Source: a virus
Strand: one strand, 5' to 3'
Virus record (IMG/VR): IMGVR_UViG_3300050821_002138
Span: 1-27,620 of that record
Length of the DNA stretch: 27,620 nt
In this document: positions 13,375-20,720 of the stretch, piece after piece
Numbering within the stretch: position 1 is the stretch's first letter
Layout of the letters: every line of letters starts with the position of its first letter
The notes under the pieces: model-generated
The model's database searches: none
What the model was told of the DNA's origin: nothing
Seen by the model: the letters and a program-made list of their open reading frames with translations, nothing else
Position numbers and translations under genes: made by a program

Positions 13375-15119
13375 GCTTCAGCCCACAAGGTTGCCCCGAT
13401 GATGTCCCGTTTTACAGGGTCGGAGATATTGACCTCCCATACCCGGTCCCTTGCTTCGCCTAGGTTGTAGATAACCGCCCGATTACGGGTATCCCCGACC
13501 TTACCAATGGATACCCATTGTTCCGTCCCCCATGAAAATCCACCATCATCACTCCATCTCACCATGACCTGTGGATCAGTACCCTGGCCTGACTGAAGGC
13601 CTACACCTGGGGTAAATTCCACCTGTAGCTGGGCAAAGAAGATTCGCTCACGGCTCTCCTTCTTCCACACGTGGGGGGTACGTCTTTGAGCCCTTAAGGG
13701 ATTTCCGGCATCCGTATAAAAGCTCCTGTCCTGCTGGTGGAGCTGGCCGGTCTGATAGTCACCACACAGGCGTAGATCAGCAAAGTTGGCATAGCAGTTC
13801 GCTACATGACGGTGATAGGTCCCGGAAGTACTGTTCCATGACAGTCTTTGCCACCAGCCTAGTTTCCCTTCACTCGCCATAAAGACGGTGAGATCCAGGC
13901 ACCAGGTCACATCCTGGGTGGGGAAGGTGAGGACGTACATGACGTGTCCGTTGTCCTCGTACACATCCCCGATAGCATCCGAGACAAAGGTATAGCCGGA
14001 AAGGGCTGCCTCTATCGCATGGGTTGAAACCCTCTGCATGGTGTACTGGTTGGTCATAAAGACCATGTTCTCGCCCTGCTCGTTTCTGGCAAGCCAGATC
14101 AGATTCGGCCCTATCCTTGCTATGGAGTGTTTAGCAGCACACCCCATCTGAGGACCGATACCGGGGAGGCGTGAGAACGAAAAGTTAACCCCACCTGAGT
14201 TGTACCAGACCTCCGTCGTCCTCTCTCCTACCAGCCACAACTCCCTGTTGTTCTCATGCAGGGTTATGAGGTTGTCCGTGGATGAGTCCTTAAGAGCATA
14301 GAAGGCTCCGGCAAAGGTGAGCGTGTAAGGGATCGGGGCGTTAGTGTAGAACGTCCTTGTTCCCGGCTGGTTGAATATCAACCACCCTTCAATAAACGCC
14401 ACCCTGTCGGCACCTAAGAACGCAGGGTCGAGAATCTGCCCGAATGCCGGAAGGTTCAGCGTGAAAACATCGTTTGACTGGTTTGAGGCTGAATTGGCCG
14501 AGAGCGTGATCGTGTTCGCGGTAAAGCTCACCGATGAAATCTTGGTAGAGGCCGGGAGAGCGCCGGCACTATCGGTAACAACCCCGCCTGCAACGATGAG
14601 GTTATTCGGTACCAAGGCCCCTACACCGAAGGAAACGGTCGGGGTGTTGATCGTGAGGTTGCCGGTAAAGGTAATTGTCCCGGCTCCGGAGAGCCTATAG
14701 AAATAGCCATACAGGCCATCGACCAGAACCGCATAGCCTCCAAGGCCGTTGAACAATACCCCGTTATCCCGGATCACCACCCGACCTGAATTGGTGAGCA
14801 GTGTCCCTACCTGGGTGACTGAGAACTGTGCGATTGAGGTAGAGGTGGCAGGTACAGTAACGGTTGCAAGATACACATTCGCCGCTACCACATAGAGCAG
14901 CGTAAGATTCCCTGGCAGAGTCCACATCCCTCTTACCGCACCTGTAATCGTAGTGATGATCGGTTTCAGCCCCGGCGCTCCGATGAGCGCTATTGGCATC
15001 TTTGCCCCGGTCTGATTATCAATCTCGACGTAAAAATTTATGAGTTTTTGTGCATCTTGGAGAAGGTTTGGGGCTTCGTACGCGCCTCCAATAAATCCGA
15101 AGTCACCGCCTTGAAACAC
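13371..15119 (-). CDS. Tail hub / packaged-DNA stabilisation protein (P22 gp10-like)
   Basis: The 582-residue protein begins MFQGGDFGFIGGAYEAPN, then DAQKLINFYVEID, a start typical of P22 gp10-like proteins that form the hub below the adaptor and keep the packaged DNA from leaking. It is beta-rich throughout, with conserved elements such as ELWLVGERTTEVWYN, GCAAKHSIARIGPNLIWLAR and MVRWSDDGGFSW. Residues about 148-225 look like an inserted beta domain, similar in style to one in the adaptor gene. Length exceeds P22 gp10 (472 residues), partly because of that insert. It follows an HNH gene that overlaps its start by 17 bases. Confidence 0.8.
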   Translation of the reverse strand: MFQGGDFGFIGGAYEAPNLLQDAQKLINFYVEIDNQTGAKMPIALIGAPGLKPIITTITGAVRGMWTLPGNLTLLYVVAANVYLATVTVPATSTSIAQFSVTQVGTLLTNSGRVVIRDNGVLFNGLGGYAVLVDGLYGYFYRLSGAGTITFTGNLTINTPTVSFGVGALVPNNLIVAGGVVTDSAGALPASTKISSVSFTANTITLSANSASNQSNDVFTLNLPAFGQILDPAFLGADRVAFIEGWLIFNQPGTRTFYTNAPIPYTLTFAGAFYALKDSSTDNLITLHENNRELWLVGERTTEVWYNSGGVNFSFSRLPGIGPQMGCAAKHSIARIGPNLIWLARNEQGENMVFMTNQYTMQRVSTHAIEAALSGYTFVSDAIGDVYEDNGHVMYVLTFPTQDVTWCLDLTVFMASEGKLGWWQRLSWNSTSGTYHRHVANCYANFADLRLCGDYQTGQLHQQDRSFYTDAGNPLRAQRRTPHVWKKESRERIFFAQLQVEFTPGVGLQSGQGTDPQVMVRWSDDGGFSWGTEQWVSIGKVGDTRNRAVIYNLGEARDRVWEVNISDPVKRDIIGATLWAEA

Positions 15120-15549
15120 GCTTCTTTGGTCCTGTTCTAGCCTGTCGATTACGCATTACCTTATCGCGCATGTTGTCCCAGATATCTCCTAAGTAAAGAT
15201 GCTTTGGATTGCAGCACAAGGGATTGTCGCAAGTATGCAAAACATGTGTTTTGTCGTACTGACTCAATGGTCCCTCTAATGCAATATGGCCGCGTGCAAT
15301 GGCATAAACCACTCGGTGGGCCTTGTAATATTTACCCTCAATCCTGAATGCTCCGTAGGTGCCTTGTTTCCCGGCGGTCCAGTTCCAGCACTCATCCTCT
15401 AAGCCTTTACTGACGTACTTCCATACATCAGAAGGCTTATTTCTCGGCAAACCACATTTGGATTTATCAATCGGCCCACGCTCACGCCTGAGCCGCATAG
15501 ATTCACGCCATCTCTCAAGAGATTCCGGCGTCCATACGTATCTACCCAT
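15103..15549 (-). CDS. HNH endonuclease (HNH_3-type, free-standing homing-type)
   Basis: The 148-residue protein has the HNH_3 signature: DECWNWT at residues 52-58, YKAHRVVYAIARG at 75-87, then HVLHTCDNPLCCNPKHL at 102-118, with metal/catalytic His102-His105, Cys107, Cys112/113, Asn114 and His117. The N-terminus is basic (ERWRESMRLRRERG). Such genes are selfish elements that cut related phage DNA lacking them. It separates the adaptor and hub genes, which are usually adjacent or close in P22-like phages, and overlaps the hub start by 17 bases. Its ribosome binding site lies inside a hairpin (separate entry), suggesting delayed or limited translation. Confidence 0.9.
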   Translation of the reverse strand: MGRYVWTPESLERWRESMRLRRERGPIDKSKCGLPRNKPSDVWKYVSKGLEDECWNWTAGKQGTYGAFRIEGKYYKAHRVVYAIARGHIALEGPLSQYDKTHVLHTCDNPLCCNPKHLYLGDIWDNMRDKVMRNRQARTGPKKRVSRR

Positions 15550-15552
15550 TTA

Positions 15553-15573
15553 GCTCTCCTATCTATGGAGAGC
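15553..15573 (-). promoter_or_regulatory. Hairpin burying the ribosome binding site of the HNH gene
   Basis: In the minus-strand RNA, GCUCUCC pairs perfectly with GGAGAGC across a 7-base loop (AUAGAUA). The 3' arm contains the Shine-Dalgarno GGAG, placed 6 bases before the AUG at 15549. Seven continuous pairs, four of them or more G-C, should hide the site. In phage T4, the endonuclease I-TevI and related homing genes have their ribosome binding sites sequestered by RNA hairpins that limit translation from some transcripts. The same logic is inferred here. Confidence 0.65.
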
Positions 15574-15605
15574 ATATTCTATCGGTAATTACCACATGAT
15601 ACCAA

Positions 15606-16568
15606 TTAAACAAAACCACCCTGAACAATCCAGCCAGCGTCTGTATGCCGGCTCCTGACCAGATCCGAGTCGTATCGGAGTGTGACCACAGGGGATACGT
15701 TCTGTGCTTTGAGTAAGTCCTTGGCTTCCTTCGCTTGCAGGATCAGTTGGGGTGAAGGAGTCTTCCCAAAGAGCGGACACAGCTCAAGTCCCAGAAGCTT
15801 CTTCAGTGCCCGGTTATACCCTGGGGGAAGGTTTACCGGAGTCGTCAGGGTCGGGAAGCTTGAAAGAATCAGGTCCGTGAAAAGATGTACTTCCCCTGCG
15901 ATAGATGGGTTGGGGTAAACCCATAGAGTCGCTAGAGGGAAGGTCTGCTGATAGGCACACAGATATGGCCACGGACCCGGGACTGATTTCAGTCCAATCT
16001 CGTTATAGCGATCAAGGGAAACTATGTCGAACCAGTAATCTAGTCCTGCTGCGGCTGAGTTTGTTACACGGGTGAAGCTTGAACGAATCCTCAAGGGCCG
16101 TGGGATCTTGAAGTTTCCCGGGGTGGTGTAGGTGAATACGTCAAGGCCCGTGCTGTTCGCCGTGGCGTTCTGATCCAGCGTGACAGTGGTTGGCGTGAAA
16201 CTTAAAACCTCAGTACCGGCAGGCAACAGAGCCTGGTTGTCCGTGATATCGCTCTCGATGATTACCCCGGCAGGAACAGTAGCTCCGGTGATGACAGGAG
16301 ACCCACTGGTTAGAGTCCCGGTGAACGTCGATGAACTTACCGGGTTTCCTACGGTGTACTCAAACTGTCCTGGATTCCAGCTGAGTATGTTTTCAGTCTG
16401 GGTGTAGATAAAGGCTTGATCGGTTGAGAGAGAATCCAATAGGTCATTCAGCACCTGCATACAGGTCGAGGCCACCTGATTAGTCAGAGGCTGGCCTACC
16501 GCGTAGGCGGTGATGTTTATCAGTGCGCCTGTGATGATGTCAGAGGCGGTAGAGGTAAGGTTTCCCAT
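15606..16568 (-). CDS. Head-tail adaptor / tail accessory factor (P22 gp4-like)
   Basis: The 320-residue protein begins MGNLTSTASDIITGALINITAYAVGQPL and continues QVLNDLLDSLSTDQAFIYT. This helical start matches gp4-type adaptors that dock under the portal and seal the capsid. After a beta-rich section (about residues 72-145, including TSGSPVITGATVPAG) comes a conserved region with PGPWPYLCAYQQTFPLATLWVYP and PPGYNRALKKLLGLEL. P22 gp4 has only 166 residues, so this is a long member, with extra length in the middle beta insert. Downstream gp10-like gene supports the assignment. Confidence 0.78.
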   Translation of the reverse strand: MGNLTSTASDIITGALINITAYAVGQPLTNQVASTCMQVLNDLLDSLSTDQAFIYTQTENILSWNPGQFEYTVGNPVSSSTFTGTLTSGSPVITGATVPAGVIIESDITDNQALLPAGTEVLSFTPTTVTLDQNATANSTGLDVFTYTTPGNFKIPRPLRIRSSFTRVTNSAAAGLDYWFDIVSLDRYNEIGLKSVPGPWPYLCAYQQTFPLATLWVYPNPSIAGEVHLFTDLILSSFPTLTTPVNLPPGYNRALKKLLGLELCPLFGKTPSPQLILQAKEAKDLLKAQNVSPVVTLRYDSDLVRSRHTDAGWIVQGGFV

Positions 16569-16569
16569 A

Positions 16570-16896
16570 TCAGTGCAGCATGTTGAAAGTAACGCTTAAG
16601 AGATTTTCCATCGCTACGGTCAGTTGAATGTTCGTTCCTCTGCTCACGAAAGTCCCAACGGATGGAACCTGCCCCACCACAGTCCCGGGAGGCACAAGCT
16701 GGAACTTGCCTATCGGGACAATGTAAGGGGGATTCCCCTGTACAAGTCCTTCAATGAATATCTGGTAGGACGCAACATACCAGTCAAGTCCTACATAGTT
16801 AGGCAACGGGAACTGCCCCGGCTGAACAGGGGTTGGCAGTATCTGCTGGAAATCAAGCTCAAACGGCCCTACCTGAAACCCGCCATTAATAGCCAT
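16570..16896 (-). CDS. Small virion protein with PASTA-like domain
   Basis: The 108-residue protein has a Pro/Gln-rich beginning and then, at about residues 32-95, a segment laid out like a PASTA domain. It has PNYVGLDWYVASYQIFIEGL in the place of 'P-x-V-x-G-x-(helix)-x-x-G-L', followed by PPGTVVGQVPSVGTFVSRGT and IQLTV in the place of 'PGTVVSQSPxxGTxVxxGSxVxLxV'. PASTA domains bind cell-wall fragments or act as small spacer domains in bacterial kinases and PBPs; here a virion or wall-contact role is inferred. It begins directly after the methyltransferase stop and ends 1 base before the adaptor gene. Confidence 0.6.
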   Translation of the reverse strand: MAINGGFQVGPFELDFQQILPTPVQPGQFPLPNYVGLDWYVASYQIFIEGLVQGNPPYIVPIGKFQLVPPGTVVGQVPSVGTFVSRGTNIQLTVAMENLLSVTFNMLH

Positions 16897-17463
16897 CTAC
16901 TTCTTTGCGATCACACACGCATGGAGATCCATTGCTGCCTCTTTATAGTTGGATAACGCGAAGTTCTGATACTCCTGGTTCCTTACCATCAGATCCTGTC
17001 TCATCCCATAACCCCATGTCGCCTCGAAGTCACAGTCGTAGCCGTCGGGGTTCCACTCCTTGTCATTGTCGGGGGCATTGTCCTTCCTCCACGTCTTTGA
17101 CAGGTAGTAATAGAACATCTCTCCAACCGGAGGCCACTGGTGAGTGAAGTCACCATAGGCTCTGGATGAACACCAATGAGGCGTGATAATCTGACACTTC
17201 GCCCCGGGCTTTAAGACCCTGTATAGCTCGTTCATCACGAATACACGCTGAGGTCCGTTGAAGTGTTCCAAGGTGTGGGACATGTAGGCCTCGTCCACTG
17301 ACGAGTCCTCCCACGGCCATTTCTCGGTGAGTTCAGCGACTACATCAATACCGGGGAATGCCCTGCGGTCTACCTTAGTAAACCCCTCCTTGCCGTTCTT
17401 ACCGGCCCCAAGATCCAGCTTTAAAAGAGGGACTTCTACGACCGTTTCTGCTGTGGCTACCAT
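16897..17463 (-). CDS. Class I SAM-dependent methyltransferase
   Basis: Motif I is clear at residues 15-23 (KLDLGAGKN), with the ribose-binding acidic residue at VD32. Next come the motif around WEDSSVDEAYMSHTLEHF and the post-motif VFVMNELYRVLKPGAKCQIITP, the usual Methyltransf_11-type order. The 188-residue length fits a minimal class I enzyme. It should transfer a methyl group from S-adenosylmethionine; the substrate is unknown. Its gene overlaps the glycosyltransferase gene by 7 bases, so methylation of a sugar or glycan made by that neighbour is a reasonable guess. The context within structural genes argues against a DNA methylase, and no DPPY/NPPF motif is seen. Confidence 0.82.
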   Translation of the reverse strand: MVATAETVVEVPLLKLDLGAGKNGKEGFTKVDRRAFPGIDVVAELTEKWPWEDSSVDEAYMSHTLEHFNGPQRVFVMNELYRVLKPGAKCQIITPHWCSSRAYGDFTHQWPPVGEMFYYYLSKTWRKDNAPDNDKEWNPDGYDCDFEATWGYGMRQDLMVRNQEYQNFALSNYKEAAMDLHACVIAKK

Positions 17464-18197
17464 ACTGTATCAATCTCCCCGAAGGTTCCGTTGTAATCCA
17501 AATGACCGACTTTTACTGAACAATCAACTGCAAATCTATATCCGTACTTTCTCGCGTCTGTTGAGAAATAAAGGTCTTGGGTGCCCTGTCCCTTCCCCTC
17601 GATCCCTGAGAGGGTCTTGAACCAGGGTTTTCTAAGCTGCTCATCGCGGAACATCTTCATCCGCCAAAGATTGAATCCCATTCCGGTCCCCACACACTCC
17701 ACCAATCCGCCATTAGGATCTGGAGGTTGTGGTCTGAAATTCTGAACTGGATCTTTCACATCGCCCCAGATTTGAGCGCACCCCCCGGGGCCTTTGGTGA
17801 AGTAAAGTCCTCCAATACCTGAGAACTCCGGGTTGTTCTCCATGCGCTCGATGAGCTTCAGAACTCCATCTGCTGGAGGCAGGTTGTCGTGTTCTACGGT
17901 GAGCAGGTATTCCCAGTCCTTGAGGTCTGGATGGGCCAAAACTTGCTCTATCGCATTTGAGTATGCCTCTCCTACCTCCTGACCTAAGGCCAGAATCCTT
18001 ATCACTCCATTGTTCGGCGGGAAGGCGAGGTTCCACAAAGACAAGGCGACCTTTGCAGGCATCATGTCGGCGGAAGGTATTACAACGACCACCCGCTGGC
18101 GCTTCCACGACCCACCCTTGATGAGTCGCGCACTCGTCTTGGTGAGGTCTTTGTTATGTTCCCCACCCCAATCCTGCATTACTAACTGCGGTTTCAT
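17457..18197 (-). CDS. GT-A-fold glycosyltransferase (GT2-like)
   Basis: The 246-residue protein has a nucleotide-sugar-type fold: RVVVVIPSADMMPAKVALSLWNL near the front, a VGEAYSNAIEQVL helix, then WEYLLTVEHDNLPPADGVLKL with E-H-D (about 102-104) in the place of the metal-binding DxD. GIGGLYFTKGPGG and CVGTGMGFNLWRM follow, and a late QDLYFSTDARKYGYRFAVD matches the acceptor-side region. Donor and acceptor are unknown. Its start shares one base with the stop of the adhesin-like gene (TAATG), and its end overlaps the methyltransferase. Modification of virion adhesins or host glycans is inferred. Confidence 0.8.
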   Translation of the reverse strand: MKPQLVMQDWGGEHNKDLTKTSARLIKGGSWKRQRVVVVIPSADMMPAKVALSLWNLAFPPNNGVIRILALGQEVGEAYSNAIEQVLAHPDLKDWEYLLTVEHDNLPPADGVLKLIERMENNPEFSGIGGLYFTKGPGGCAQIWGDVKDPVQNFRPQPPDPNGGLVECVGTGMGFNLWRMKMFRDEQLRKPWFKTLSGIEGKGQGTQDLYFSTDARKYGYRFAVDCSVKVGHLDYNGTFGEIDTVW

Positions 18198-19771
18198 TAG
18201 TAGTTCCTGAAGATAACCGGGAAGTTTCCAGCCATCCCGTTAGTCCCGGTCGCTGAGATATTGGACATGGCTATGGTCTGATTAGTCGCGGTGATGGTAG
18301 CCGTATACATCCCCTGACTCACAACGTTCTGCGAGGCAGAGAAGGTATTGCCGAAATCATCTATCTGGGAAGCCGAATAACTCGCTCCCAGGATCATCGA
18401 AATGGTGTTACCAAGCAATGTAGTGGAGAGTCCAATGCTGCTGTTGTCCGTGGTGGATATCTGGAATCCCACCCAGTATTCCCCCGGTGTGAGAGATCCG
18501 TTGATCGGGAAACTGAAGTTCTTCCCACCCGTAAGATTCGAGTAATTGGAGCTATTGGACGCCCATGTGTATGTGGTCGTCCCGAAAGCCCCTGTGATGG
18601 GACTCAAGGTAGAACCATTCCGGCTGTAAACGACAAGCCCGGAACTCACGTTCATGTCTGCCGTTGCAGTGGTTGCGGCATTGGACATGGATACGAGACA
18701 AGGCACGTCTATCCGGGAGAAAGTCACCCCTTGTGGTAACTGGATATATCTGAAGCTCGCTGAAAGGTTCGTCTGCTGCTGGACAGTGCTTTGACCTAAA
18801 GGCCATGCATCCAACCTTGATTGTAGGATAGCTCCTACGCTGATCGTTGACCCTGCAGTCGAGACTGTTAGGCCGCTCGCTCCAACAAGGGAGGACGTAG
18901 CGGGGACAGAGAACAACGCGCTTTGGGCACCGCTGGAGATAGTCAGCGCCCCACCAGCGGCTGACAGAACTACAGTCCCGCTGCTGAATGTCGTGTTGCT
19001 TGCGACTATTGCAAGGCCACCAGTCCCGATAATTGAAAGTGTGGCGCTGCCTAAGTTGTAGGACTGGGAGAGAGAGATATTGTTTGAGCCAACGATAACG
19101 AGCTGGGCAGTCGCCAAACTTGCAGTTCCCGCCGTATTTCCGGCAGTGGACATTCCACCTGAGAACTGGGTCAGGGCAGCTGTCGCGGGGGCAGAGACAA
19201 GGAATGATCCGTTACTCAACCCTACCGATATTGCTCCAGCCCCATCAATAGAAAACGCATTGAAAGGCATCGTACTGGATGAGGATTGTCCAGTGGTATT
19301 CCCCACCCCGATGAGAGTTAAGGTACTTCCTCCACCCCCAGGAATTGAGGCCGTAATAGTCGAGCCACTTAACCCGAAACTCACGCCATTGGAATTTGAG
19401 AAAACAACTGAAGCTAAATTGTTGTTGGCAGTCCCGGCAGAGATATTAAGATTCGAGTAACTGCCTGTAAGAGTCGATCCATTCAGACCAAAACTTAAGC
19501 CATTGGAGTTTGAAAAGACGACCTGGGAGAGGAAGTTACTCGTAGTTCCTGCTGAAATGAGAGGCTGCGCACCTACTGCCGAGATAGTAACCAAGCCATT
19601 ACTTAGGCCGAAACTGACCCCATTTGTATTTGAGAACGCATTGATGATCTCGCTACCGGACAAGTTAGCTGTGGCAACATGCCCAGCATTCCAATGCGCT
19701 AAGGGGCGAATCTCAAAGTTAGTGTTATCCGGCGTGGTGGCTGTCAGGGCATGAAATACGCTTATAGGCAT
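18197..19771 (-). CDS. Ser/Thr-rich repeat adhesin-like virion protein
   Basis: The 524-residue protein starts with a short module (MPISVFHALTATTPDNTNFEIRPLAHWNAG) and then has at least three copies of a FSNSNGVSFGLxGSTIT-type repeat at about residues 46-60, 86-100 and 124-140. A long Ser/Thr/Gly/Ala-rich stretch follows. The last ~250 residues, ending FPVIFRNY, are clearly related to the 281-residue protein at 22859-23704, including TFSSGTVV, LFSVPATSSLVG and SLTPGEYWVGF segments. Composition and repeats suggest a fibrous surface protein. It lies immediately upstream of a glycosyltransferase, so it may be glycosylated on Ser/Thr. No catalytic motif is seen. Confidence 0.7.
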   Translation of the reverse strand: MPISVFHALTATTPDNTNFEIRPLAHWNAGHVATANLSGSEIINAFSNTNGVSFGLSNGLVTISAVGAQPLISAGTTSNFLSQVVFSNSNGLSFGLNGSTLTGSYSNLNISAGTANNNLASVVFSNSNGVSFGLSGSTITASIPGGGGSTLTLIGVGNTTGQSSSSTMPFNAFSIDGAGAISVGLSNGSFLVSAPATAALTQFSGGMSTAGNTAGTASLATAQLVIVGSNNISLSQSYNLGSATLSIIGTGGLAIVASNTTFSSGTVVLSAAGGALTISSGAQSALFSVPATSSLVGASGLTVSTAGSTISVGAILQSRLDAWPLGQSTVQQQTNLSASFRYIQLPQGVTFSRIDVPCLVSMSNAATTATADMNVSSGLVVYSRNGSTLSPITGAFGTTTYTWASNSSNYSNLTGGKNFSFPINGSLTPGEYWVGFQISTTDNSSIGLSTTLLGNTISMILGASYSASQIDDFGNTFSASQNVVSQGMYTATITATNQTIAMSNISATGTNGMAGNFPVIFRNY

Positions 19772-19772
19772 G

Positions 19773-20717
19773 TTAAGTAACCCACGCTATAGCGTTAGCA
19801 CCAGCGCCAGCGGTGAAGTAGGCAAGTTCACTTACCACCAAAGCAAGATTGGCGATATTCACCTGAGCGGGCGTATAAGCAACATCTCCTCCGGAATAGC
19901 CACCGCCTGGAACAACATTTGGCGCACTCCAGGAGGTTCCTTGAGCTGAAAGCTGGTAGGCATATCCTGTAGATGGAGAATGCAGATAATACGCAGCCCC
20001 TATAGGATTCGTATCTCCGGATGTACTCAGATTCTGATAACTACCAGCAGTCCCGGGTGTACGCGTAACTGCAATACCGTTTGCAGGAACAACAACATTT
20101 GACGTGAAATAGCACACCAGATATGGCTGTCGCCCTGCATTACCTGCCTTTGCCGCATATTGCTGCGTTCCATTCAAAGCACAGAACCAATCTCGGCGGG
20201 CCACTCCTTCGTTACCATTGTCAAACGCATCCGTACTGGAAGGATGGCGGAAGTAAACATCATAGTCGTTCGTGCCGTGGATGGAGAAAACTGCTGCCAG
20301 CCCTGCGGGCGCATTCCCACCAGTTCCGTAAGTTGCGTAAGAAGTCGTCAAGGTGGACATCGCAACGATATTTTGCAGGAAGGTCGCTTCCGGTCCCCAG
20401 AATACAAGGGGAGTAATAACATCATTTGCTGGAGCCGCAGCCGCACTGTAATACTGGAAATCATTTACGCCGTTTTGACCAGGTTGCAGACGGCACCACC
20501 TCGTATATTGCTGGTTAGTACATGCATCAGACACATAATTATCGGTTGAATCTGCCCCACGAAATTCTCTTGCAGCAGAACCAACCCCTCCTGCAAGTTT
20601 AATCGTCATCCCAGTTGCTCCTGCGGGAGCACCTGAGGAAAGCGTTGTCCAAGTGGAGGCACTTACCCCTGCGGTACTGATAGCTACCGGATTCTGAACG
20701 AAGGACGGGAAACTCAT
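19773..20717 (-). CDS. Hypothetical virion or adhesin protein (314 aa)
   Basis: The 314-residue protein is beta-rich and aromatic. It starts MSFPSFVQNPVAISTAG and includes GMTIKLAGGVGSAAREFRG, YFRHPSSTDAFDNGNEG and a late ANLALVVSELAYFTAG. I do not recognise a family. Its position between the adhesin-like protein and the GH123-like protein, with only 1-3 bases between genes, suggests a structural or receptor-related role. No signal peptide or membrane span is visible. Confidence 0.65.
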   Translation of the reverse strand: MSFPSFVQNPVAISTAGVSASTWTTLSSGAPAGATGMTIKLAGGVGSAAREFRGADSTDNYVSDACTNQQYTRWCRLQPGQNGVNDFQYYSAAAAPANDVITPLVFWGPEATFLQNIVAMSTLTTSYATYGTGGNAPAGLAAVFSIHGTNDYDVYFRHPSSTDAFDNGNEGVARRDWFCALNGTQQYAAKAGNAGRQPYLVCYFTSNVVVPANGIAVTRTPGTAGSYQNLSTSGDTNPIGAAYYLHSPSTGYAYQLSAQGTSWSAPNVVPGGGYSGGDVAYTPAQVNIANLALVVSELAYFTAGAGANAIAWVT

Positions 20718-20720
20718 AGT

